Shown here: positions 56,654 to 64,000 of the stretch, in pieces | Position numbering within the stretch: the stretch's first letter is position 1 | How the letters are laid out: the number at the start of each line of letters is the position of its first letter | Assembly (NCBI GenBank): GCA_009667805.1 | Contig: CM019071.1 | Coordinates: forward strand, 51,841,514 to 51,905,513 | Length of the DNA stretch: 64,000 nt | Direction: 5' to 3' | DNA from: Leptobrachium leishanense | Taxonomy: Eukaryota > Chordata > Amphibia > Anura > Megophryidae | Notes under the pieces: generated by a model | Told to the model about the DNA's origin: nothing | Seen by the model: the letters and a program-made list of their open reading frames with translations, nothing else | Databases searched by the model: none | Position numbers and translations under genes: made by a program

Positions 56654-56755
56654 CATTACAGAGATATCTCTCTTACCTGCTACGTGCAGACCCAGTATCA
56701 CACCAATGGCTGCAATCCAGAGCCCAGCTTTACAGAGAGACTGTCTAGAAGCCAT
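52495..56755 (-). CDS. Gene C: small single-pass membrane protein with MUC1-like TM motif (90 aa, 4 exons)
   Basis: Exons 56755-56677, 55265-55239, 54504-54419 and 52575-52495 join with GT/AG sites and phases 1, 1, 0. Residues 1-26 are the signal peptide ([13 protein letters not shown], core ending GLHVA). The ectodomain (27-41) is DAQATVSVP then GLPVPG and lacks the sequon present in A and B. The helix (about 42-64) starts GWGIALLVL and ends VCMCCA. The tail (65-90) starts PMCCK, is eight residues longer than in A and nine longer than in B, and ends LAFWK. Cysteines 60, 62, 63, 67 and 68 cluster at the inner face. A TATA box lies about 85 nt upstream of the ATG. Intron 1 is filled with GATA repeats, intron 2 holds a hAT MITE and intron 3 a TTAA MITE plus a Harbinger-like MITE. 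Function unknown; paralogous to A and B. Confidence 0.73.
52805..53230 (-). mobile_element. GGCTAGGGTCAGACG MITE, copy 2 (Harbinger-like), gene C intron 3
   Basis: 426 bp, same ends as copy 1 at 37397 but interior inverted (GGAGACGTCAGACGCTGC, GTCCGGCCAACATAACGTCC). Flanked by TTA on both sides, the 3-bp duplication typical of PIF/Harbinger elements. Confidence 0.8.
53234..53687. other. Gene C intron 3, diverged DNA-element sequence
   Basis: Read on the minus strand, parts resemble the composite DNA elements at 12.2 and 43.1 kb (AACAGACCTTTACATTA, ATTCGGCGGC). The resemblance is weak. Confidence 0.35.
53692..54091. mobile_element. piggyBac-like MITE (400 bp), CCTCCCTGGC ends, exact TTAA duplication
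   Basis: The ends are CCTCCCTGGCAGT and, inverted, CCTCCCTGGCGGTC. TTAA flanks both sides (53688-53691 and 54092-54095). The interior carries further inverted repeats (CGGGGTTA, CTCGAGACACACTCGGG-like, CCGGCGATCA). A very common class in amphibian and fish genomes. It lies in gene C intron 3. Confidence 0.88.
54419..54504 (-). CDS. Gene C exon 3 (transmembrane helix)
   Basis: 86 nt between a TTTGTTCCCCTGCAG acceptor and a GTAAGT donor. It encodes [14 protein letters not shown] then [15 protein letters not shown]. Confidence 0.85.
54765..54886. mobile_element. hAT-like MITE in gene C intron 2
   Basis: CAGTGGTCAACAACCTTGG at the left and inverted CAAGGGTCAGCAGTCTTGG at the right, with the ATCTCCCATAATGC and GGGAAATGTAGTTCC motifs of the family at 2205 and 28915. 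A partial relative lies at 60945-61010. Confidence 0.6.
55239..55265 (-). CDS. Gene C exon 2 (27-nt mini-exon)
   Basis: Bounded by a GTTGCTTTTCAG acceptor and a GTAAGT donor. It encodes DAQATVSVP, phase 1 to phase 1, the same size as gene B exon 2. Confidence 0.75.
55295..56325. repeat. GATA microsatellite, gene C intron 1
   Basis: Long runs of GATA with GATATGG, GAGATA and CAGATA variants, plus a TA tract at 55494-55534. A shorter GATA block follows at 56584-56650 next to exon 1. Repeated S/I/Y/L frames on the minus strand are artefacts. Confidence 0.92.
56677..56755 (-). CDS. Gene C exon 1 (signal peptide)
   Basis: 79 nt from ATG to a GCAG/GTAAGA donor. [20 protein letters not shown] then LGLHVA. 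An upstream in-frame ATG exists, but it lies before the predicted transcription start and is not used. Confidence 0.83.
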
Positions 56756-56810
56756 TCTGAACCCAAGCACAGTGGAGGGGATGTTAGCCGATTGTACCTT
56801 GATGAACCTC

Positions 56811-56845
56811 TGATAATCCAGCTCTGCATAAAGTACACTTTTATA
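56811..56845 (-). promoter_or_regulatory. Core promoter of gene C
   Basis: TATAAAA at 56845-56839, then TGGATTATCA at 56820-56811, with spacing within one base of that in gene B. The predicted transcription start is within or next to the second motif. Confidence 0.68.
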
Positions 56846-56884
56846 GCACCTGCTGCAATGGGACATGGGAGGTATTTCCAATTC

Positions 56885-57765
56885 AGCAGCTAACCCAAAA
56901 TTAATGGTGGGATTAGATCTAAGTACGTGAAAGACTGACTAATTTATTGTTTATGAGTTAGGAGGTGCCCAATATCCTTCATTCTTCATCTCAATATTTC
57001 CACTTTAAGATATTATTGGTAAATATTCTTCATGATGTTTGCACTCTGAATAGCGGTAATAACGTCACTGCGAAAAAACAATGAAGCCAAAACAGAAATA
57101 TCAATTCTGTATTTAGTGGGGTGATACAGACAGAACAACTGTGCATGAAGGGGCATATGGGAGCCAAAAGTGCCATGAAGATTACGGAAACCTCTGCCGG
57201 CCAGCCAGAAGAGAGCTTGGTTTGAAGAGTTTCGTAAAATATAATTCCATCATAAATTGGAAAATTGTAGTATCTGAAGTCTAAACATATTTATACACAG
57301 TATTCTCCTATTTGTTTACTACCTACCTAAATATTTCGCCAATAAATTTTCTCACTGGCTGACAGAATCCAATTGAAGTGGTGTGGTTCTCATCAACATT
57401 TCAGCTTCTCGTGTTAAGTTGACTGTTTCATGGTTTCACTCTTCGTTTTAGGGCGCAAAGATCTCGTTGGCCACGAAACCCCCAAAACAGGCATTTTAGT
57501 ACTAATGCTAGCATCAATATCCTAATGAAACAATAAGATGATGAAAACCATTAAATGTGGGTAAAAAGCAAGTAGAAAATTAAGATATCAACATATCACC
57601 CAATCACAATGGCTCCTGGCTTTTATCCTGGTATTTTAAATATTCTGTCCCTACAACCTACTACATGTAATTATTCTACAGATATAGCCCTGTTTTATTA
57701 CTTTTCACATCTTACTCTCTGGGTTACTGTGGATACATTTGTTTGATGATTTTCAAGCCAATATA
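56885..57765. other. Upstream of gene C, no gene recognised
   Basis: Unique-looking sequence. No coding exon or repeat boundary seen. Confidence 0.5.
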
Positions 57766-57767
57766 TA

Positions 57768-58268
57768 TATAATACACTTCCTGGCCAGAAAAAGGTCACC
57801 ACCAACTGTACAAGCCTGTTATGATCTAGGCTTCAGTGGGTCAGGTCTAGGTTCAGTGACATTGCAGGTTTTTCCATCATTGGGTTTTTTCTCCCCTGAT
57901 GGCACAGCGGGCATATTCCAAGATAGCAATTCCATGATTCATTGGGCTCAAATTGTGCAAGTGTGGTTGATTGGCCATCACACAGTCCAGACCTTAACCC
58001 CATTGAGGTTGATCTTTGGGATAATGTGCTGGAGAAGACTTTACACAGCACTGAGACTCTCCCATCATCAATACATGATCTTGGCCACAAATTAATGCCA
58101 CTCTGGATGCAAATAAATGCTGTGACATGGCATGAGCTTATCATCACGATGCGTCGGAGAATGCGTGCAAATCACAGCAAAAAGCGACACAACCAAATGT
58201 TACAGTGTGAGACTTTTTTTGACAGGGCAGTGTGTATTTCCAGTATCAGAGTGCAGATATTAAAGTCC
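57768..58268 (+). pseudogene. Tc1-like transposase relic
   Basis: The left part starts CACTTCCTGGCCAGAAAAAG GTCACC, a Tc1-type end. The plus strand then keeps the C-terminal third of a Tc1/mariner transposase across frameshifts: DWPSHSPDLNPIEVDLWDNV with the last catalytic E in NPIE, then WHELIITMRRRMRAN. The N-terminal DNA-binding part and the first two catalytic aspartates are missing. Dead copy. Confidence 0.8.
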
Positions 58269-58269
58269 T

Positions 58270-59065
58270 AACATGATAAATATTTTATTATGTTTAAAAA
58301 TAGAAATAAAATATATATAATAGTATTATAAGATAAATCAATGACACGTCTCAAATGCAATTTGGAAACACCACACCTGCACACTGCATCCAAAGGATAA
58401 TACTTGGATTTAAATAGATTTAAGTGGATTTTTACCATCATGTAATGCAGTAACATATGTCAAAGTGATTAAAAATAGAATTTATTGGTACTCAAAACGA
58501 TACATTGAAGAAGGAAAAATTATGTAACGTCACCGATGTGATACAGCAATCCACTGCAGAGTAAATGTTAAATTGTTTTTGCCAATTTTCATTGTACTTT
58601 GGTTTTAGAAATCCTTGATATGTTGTTATGTTGGAGAATATTTCCAGAAGTGTAATATGGCTCCTCTTGTCTAGATATGCCCTGTAGGGTGTACACTCCA
58701 TGAAAAGTGATGATAAGGTTTCCCATCGTTATCTTATGCTATAACATATATTTGACCCATGTTTGCCCATTTCTCTGTAGGTTAATTGAATATGGGATCA
58801 TCAATGTACCCTTTAAAAAAAATATGGAGGCTGATGATGTTTCAAAATAGAGGTGCCAGACCTCACTCTTTATATATGACTTTGCCCACCAACTGTACAA
58901 GTTACCCTTAGTAGGTGTTATTCACTATGGGAATCCTATAGATACATTGTAGAAAAAAATCTGCATCTGAAAATGGCTCAGTAAAAATGTCACGCCTTGA
59001 CCAAAAGATGCCCTTATTCAGTCATGGGTGAATTTAACATTCCAGGAGGAAATGGACCTTGGAAC
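58270..59065. other. No gene recognised
   Basis: AT-rich unique-looking sequence after the transposase relic. Confidence 0.5.
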
Positions 59066-59338
59066 TAACATAGATAAGGATAGAAATTAGGGTTACCGTT
59101 AAAATTAGGGTTAGGGTTAGGCTTAGAAATAGGAAACAGGGCTATGCATAGAAATTAGGGTTGGGGATAGGTTTAGGGTTAGGCTTAGAAGTTAGGGTTA
59201 CAATTAGAAATTAGGGTTGAGGATGGGTTTTGGGTTAGGGTTAGAAATTAGGTTTATGGTTAGAAGTTAGGGTTAAAAATTAGGTTTGTGTTTAGAGCTA
59301 GGTTTAGAAATTAGGGTTAAATTTAGGGTTAGGAATAA
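59066..59338. repeat. TTAGGG-like array, G-rich on plus strand
   Basis: TTAGAAATTAGGGTTAGGG-type units, the reverse complement of the 16.9-17.6 kb array. A related stretch continues at 60225-60385 after intervening elements. Confidence 0.8.
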
Positions 59339-59865
59339 CCCCTTGTTGACCAATGACGTACAAGGTACATCCGGGAAAAAAAGACCGTTAAAGACCAAGG
59401 ACGTACCTTGTACATCATGGTCTTTTATCCTCCCTCCCTATACTTACCTCTCTGGCCGGGGTCCCGCAAAGGACTGCTTTTAAAGACCCCAGCCATTGAC
59501 ATCTTGGATGTCAGCCAAACCTCTGGGGCTTCCCCCTGCCTCTGTCATTGTCGCCATATGCGTGATGGTGTCAGTTGGGCAGTTAACCCCCTAGCTGCCA
59601 AGTGGAGATAGGGCGGGTACTTTGGACCCCCGAATCTCCCAATCGGTGGAAGCTAGAGGTTCATGTTTGGTATTACTGGACAGGTCAGTGCCTGACCATG
59701 TTTGGTGTAAAATAATAAAAAATAAATAAAAAAAAAATACTTTTTTTTTAAATTGTCTGGGTCGTACAATAAAATTGGACTTAAAATCATGTTTAATCGT
59801 TATGAACACAAAATTGTCAAAATGAGCTGAGCACGCAGAGGTGAAATGGCTCAGCAGTGAAGGGG
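59339..59865. mobile_element. TTAA-type element with CCCCTT ends
   Basis: The left end is CCCCTTGTTGACC and the inverted right end CCCCTTCACTGCTGAGCC, with TTAA at the right (59866-59869) and ATAA at the left. The right half (TCAGCAGTGAAGGGG, AAATGAGCTGAGCACGC) matches the family at 12519 and 63118. No transposase. Confidence 0.55.
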
Positions 59866-61100
59866 TTAAAAAGCAAATTCATGTAAACATTGGGTATTTC
59901 TAAACTCAGGACAAAATTTAGAAACTATTTAGGCGGGGTCTTTTTTGTCGGTTGTAGATTTTGGGGGTCAAAGTCCGAAAAAGTATGTTTTTTCCATTTG
60001 TATATCATATTTCAGAATTACTTTTACAGTAAAATATAGGATATGATGACAATAATGGTATCTTTAGAAAGCCCATTTAATGGTGAGAAAAACGGTATAT
60101 AATATGTGTGGGTTCCATAAATGAGAAAGAGGAAAATCAGAGCTAAACACAAACAGCGCAGAAATATAAAAACAGCAGTGGGTACTTTTGGGTTGACAAT
60201 GGTAAAACCGCCTGGTCCCTATGGGGATAAGGTTAAGAAATTTTGGATTAAGGTTAGAAATAAGGGTTATTGTTAGAAAGTAGGGCTGAGAAACAGTTTA
60301 GGGTTACAAATTAGGGTTAGATTTCGATTTGCACTTCTTTTAAGGTAAAGGTTAATCCTAAAACCAAACCCTAACATTCTGCTCAATTTTTGCTTTATTT
60401 TTAGGCAACAGAGTCTGAGTTTGTAACCTGTATGTTTACTAATACATTTATCACTGACTAGAATAGTGTGTTTATTATTTTTTCTATTCTTATTTGTTAG
60501 ATGATGCTTTACCTTCTTCTTCTGATAAATCCGAGTTTATGCCTCAGCGCTGAGATATGCTCCAGCTGTTTCAATCTAATAAATGTTTAATTAATGTTAT
60601 ATTTATTGTGTTTTGAATCCTCCGAGTGTTTGCTTAGTTACTCACTTGGTCATCTCTCCTTGATAATTATGCATCACGTTCCATCTCAGGAGAAGAAATC
60701 GCTACAGTGCTGCGTAAGGAATTTCTACATTACCAGAAAGATTGCTGAGATTGCAATGAGCTCCTGCTTGAAAACAATCTGGTATCAACATCTGACACAC
60801 TACGTGAAAACACAAACGTGACTCTCTGTGTCAGACAACTCAGGTTTCTTGATCGTGTTCAGTGATTATGGAATGTTATTACTGTGAATATAGTAGATTT
60901 GTCATAATAACATATTCATTTATTTCTGCAATAAGCTCTTCAGCCTGGGCGGGGGTCAGCACTTTGACTCTGCAGATGCTTTGGAACTACATCTCCCAGG
61001 ATGACTGAGTCTCGCGGGAAATTATTATTATTATTATCCTTTATTTATTCAGTGCCAAAAATTCTGCAGCGATTTACAAGATCAGTGTACAAGGGATTGA
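59866..61100. other. Mixed sequence, no gene recognised
   Basis: Contains TTAGGG-like remnants (60225-60385), a hAT MITE fragment (60945-61010) and an ATT-repeat with TTTATTTATTCAGTGCCAAA that resembles a common frog interspersed repeat (61020-61095). Confidence 0.45.
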
Positions 61101-61106
61101 TACTAG

Positions 61107-61250
61107 TGATGAGCCGAACACCCCCGTGTTCGGTTCGAATTCAAACTCAAACATCTGAAAAAGTTAGAATTCAAATTCGAACACAATTCGAATACAATGC
61201 AAGCCAATGGGGCTCAAAAGTTCGAAAATGAAAGTGCCCTCCAAGAGGGC
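61107..61250. mobile_element. GATGAGCCGAAC element fragment
   Basis: Starts AGTGATGAGCCGAACACCCC and is rich in TTCGAATTC and CGAACAC. Related to the small insertion at 11350. It hosts the hAT element that follows. Confidence 0.5.
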
Positions 61251-61258
61251 ATATATGC

Positions 61259-62948
61259 TAGACATGTGCACAGCACAGAATTTCGTTTTGAACTAATGGA
61301 TTAGTCCTAAGATGCAATTTATTTAGTTGCTAAAGAAATTCGTTTTCAGTTCTTTAGTATGAAAACTAATTTCATTCATCCGAAAACCGGTGGATACAAT
61401 TACTATTGTAGTGGCTCCTCAGAGGGCTAAGATCGCTGCTTGTTACATTATCTCTCACTCTCAGCACAATGTGTCAGGCAAAGCTGTTACAGTAACTGTC
61501 TGTTGCTCATCACAGCGCTCTGAGTTTCAGTAAAACTAGTAAATAATATTTTTATATATAAGAGGTTAGAACAATATTATTTCCTTGTTTTACTTAAACT
61601 CTGAGCGCTGTTACAGTCAGTTACTGTAACAGCTGAGCCTGATACATTGTACTGAGAGATAATATAACAAGCAGCCGATGTCAGCGCTCCCAGCCACTGG
61701 ATTGAAAGGGCTAAAAAAAGGCTCCTCTCTGTATAATGTATAGAACATCCTCCTGCATTAATTAATACCCCTCTCTGTATAATGTAGATAACATCCTCCT
61801 GCATTAATTAATACCCCTCTCTGTATAACGTATACAACATCCACTTTCAATAATTAATACCCCTCTCTGTATAATGTATAGAACATCCTCCTGAATTAAT
61901 TAATGTCCCTCTCTGTATAGAACATCCTCCTCAATTCATACCTTTCTCTGTATAATGTATAGAACATCCTCCTGCATTAATTAATGCCCCTCTCTGTATA
62001 GAACATCCTACTGCATTGGCATGTGGAGGGTGCAGAACTTCGGAATGCAATGCTTATCCAGCACAGGAGTGAGAACTTTTACTTAAACTTTGTATCTCTG
62101 TGGGGGAGACACAGGAATATAAAAGCAGGGGAGAGGGAAAATATTAACATAAATCGGTCTGAAAGCTCAGAGAAGAGATGACTGGTGCAAATCTATTTTT
62201 ATAATAAAATAAAGCACTTTAAATCCAGGGGAAACATTCAAATAAATCACACTGAAGGCTCATAATGACAGAGTAACTGTGAGAGCTGGGTACTAAATGT
62301 ATCAGACGTAAAAAACCTTTATAACAAGTAGCACTGGGAGAGGAGAGGGACTTTATATAAAACGTATATTATAGATGAGGAAAAGGCGATAGTGCTCCTG
62401 GATAATATAAAATGTATCAGACCTAAGCCCCTATTCTGCAGAGCCGGAGGGAAGATAACACAAGGTTTATAAAGTCCCTCTCTTTTCCCAGCGCTGCTTG
62501 TTATAAAGGGTTTTTTACTATCCAGCCCTCCTCTGTCATTAGCTTTCAGTGTGATTTATTTGAATGTTTTCCTTCACCAGCTGGTTTTATCATCTCGTCT
62601 GTCTCATAGACATGCAAGGGTTAAGTAAAGGTTTCCTCTCCTGTGCTGGCTGGCTGTGCTGCGAGTGAGTATTCTAGAGCTCTATCAGATTTTCGGGTAG
62701 GGGTCGGGAAGGATTATGCATACAAACCTTTTCAGTAACTTTGCAATATTGCACTCTTCATTGCTGGTCTCCTTCACTCATCAATGTAATATCACAAAAA
62801 GGACTGAAACTAAAATGTAGTGCATTTTATTTTAGTTTCTTTCGTTTTATGTACTGGGCAGTTTCGTATCTCTTGAGTCAAACGAAAACTAAATTATCCC
62901 AAAATTCAGACTAAATCGTTTAAGTACTAAAACGAATGCACATGTCTA
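61259..62948. mobile_element. hAT-type element (1690 bp), exact 8-bp target duplication
   Basis: Perfect 12-bp inverted ends TAGACATGTGCA and flanks ATATATGC at 61251-61258 and 62949-62956. The interior contains mirrored TAACAGCTTTGCCTGACACA-like arms and a 45-bp tandem repeat (61715-62010, CCTCTCTGTATAATGTATAG units). No transposase frame. Confidence 0.85.
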
Positions 62949-63044
62949 ATATATGCAAGATATTGGCCATAAAACGTGTATGGGGGTCCGAGTACTGCCC
63001 TGGGGGACAGGAAACAATGAAAAAAGTATTTTAAAAAGTTTTTA

Positions 63045-63117
63045 ACCCTTTCACTGCTGAGTGCTGAGCCATTTCTCCGCTGTGTGCTGAGCTCATTTTT
63101 GCTGCTTTTGCTCATGT
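63045..63117. mobile_element. Fragment of the CCCTTTCACTGCTGA element
   Basis: AACCCTTTCACTGCTGAGTG followed by CTGAGCTCATTTTTGCTGC, about 70 bases of an element end immediately before a second, longer copy. Confidence 0.5.
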
Positions 63118-64000
63118 TTAACCCTTTCGCTGCTGAGGCTTTTCCCGCCCCTATGCTGAGGTCATTTTTTACCTGTTTTGCGCATCATGTTTAAACGTGT
63201 TTTTAAGGCTTATTTTAGTATATGACACCGACATATTATATATCGTTCTTTCCGTCAGACTCGGTAGATTCATAATATGTCATTATTATATGTATACGTT
63301 ATGTCATGTCTGTATATTATAACAAAAAATGCAATAAAATATGTATTTTCAATAATTTACAACGTGTAAAGTGTTTTTTTCCACATTTTAACATGCGAGC
63401 AATTGCGGTTATATTTTGTATGGGGTGCGCTTGTTAAAAAAATTAGAGATGGGGTCTCGTTACATTTTTTTTTGGGGAAAATGACACTATTTTTAACAAA
63501 CGCACCGCATACAAAAATCGTTAGTGCAGCATCATTGTTCACATTATAATTGAAATGGGAACAATATTGCTGCATTAACAAACCCAAAAAAAAGAAAAAA
63601 AAGTGTTTATTTTTTTTTTTTAAATTTTTTTTTTGAATTTTTTTTTTTTTTTTTTTTTAATTTTATTTTATTTTTTTACAACATTTTTAACTTTCATGTT
63701 TGGTATCGTTGGAACGGCCATGCTCTGGCCGATCCAACGATATCAAAATTTAACCCCTAGCTGCCACGGATCTGGAGATAGGGAGTTCATTGGAACTCCT
63801 ATCTCCACACTTGGTGGCAGTTAGGGGTTAACTGTAGGACTGGCGTCATCGTGCTACGCACGATGACGCCAGTCCTCTGGGGGAGTTCCCGGAAGCTTGG
63901 CCGACATCCAAGATGTCGGCCAGCTCCCGGGAAGGATCGCGAATCGGCGCTTTTCAGCGCCGATTTGCGATCCAGCTCCCCAGGGGTTAATGCCAGGCAT
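63118..64000. mobile_element. TTAA-type element, CCCTTTCGCTGCTGAGG end, continues past the window
   Basis: Matches 12519-13763 in inverted orientation: CATATTATATATCGTTCTTT, TATGGGGTGCGCTTG, GCAGCATCATTGTTCACATT and then GC-rich hairpins (GGCGTCATCGTGC and its complement). The right end is outside the window. Long T-runs at 63610-63680. Confidence 0.65.

Noticed and set aside
1..64000. CRISPR arrays, tRNA or rRNA genes
   Set aside because: The tandem arrays lack unique spacers and none of the sequence shows tRNA box A/B or rRNA cores that I could recognise by eye.

Overview
The window looks like vertebrate nuclear DNA, most likely from an amphibian (probably a frog). There is no bacterial-style gene packing. 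Most of the sequence is transposon debris and tandem repeats: an intact L1-type LINE, a CR1/L2-type LINE tail, hAT, piggyBac-like, Harbinger-like and Tc1-like elements, interstitial TTAGGG-like arrays and many minisatellites. The amphibian assignment rests on the mix and style of repeats recalled from frog genomes and is an inference.

The only cellular genes I can support are three paralogous, four-exon genes in tandem on the minus strand: gene A (7052 down to 2032), gene B (33745 down to 30104) and gene C (56755 down to 52495). They are easily missed because each exon is 27 to 86 nt. In each, exon 1 encodes a signal peptide (79 nt in all three, with a conserved LCKAGL-type core), exon 2 is a 27 or 33 nt mini-exon, exon 3 encodes a transmembrane helix starting with a GWG(I/V)ALLVL motif very like the MUC1 membrane segment, and exon 4 is a short tail starting P-x-x-C-(K/R) and ending in lysine. 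The intron phases are 1-1-0 in every copy and all splice sites are GT/AG. The predicted proteins are 83, 81 and 90 residues. Each gene has a TATA box, and about 20 nt downstream a shared GATTATCA-like motif. I do not know this family; it is the best candidate for an undescribed system here.

Layout: 1-1660 simple and tandem repeats; 1842-7150 gene A, with a CR1/L2-like LINE in its last intron and GATA repeats in its first; 7.7-19.7 kb a foldback element, a 48-bp minisatellite, nested DNA transposons and a TTAGGG-like array; 19671-25179 a hAT-type element carrying a 4.8 kb GC-rich minisatellite that is open in many reading frames (those long frames are not genes); 26.9-27.5 kb a 42-bp higher-order array; 29.96-33.85 kb gene B; 34.5-42.1 kb AT-rich arrays, two CpG-rich inverted-repeat elements, a 36-bp array and a TTAGGG-like stretch; 43514-49424 a full-length L1 on the minus strand with both reading frames intact, nested in an older DNA element; 51.9-56.85 kb gene C; 57.7 kb to the end a Tc1 transposase relic, TTAGGG-like stretches, a 1.69 kb hAT element and TTAA-type elements.

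Coordinates of the small exons come from manual splice-site reading and paralogue comparison; there is no transcript evidence in the window.
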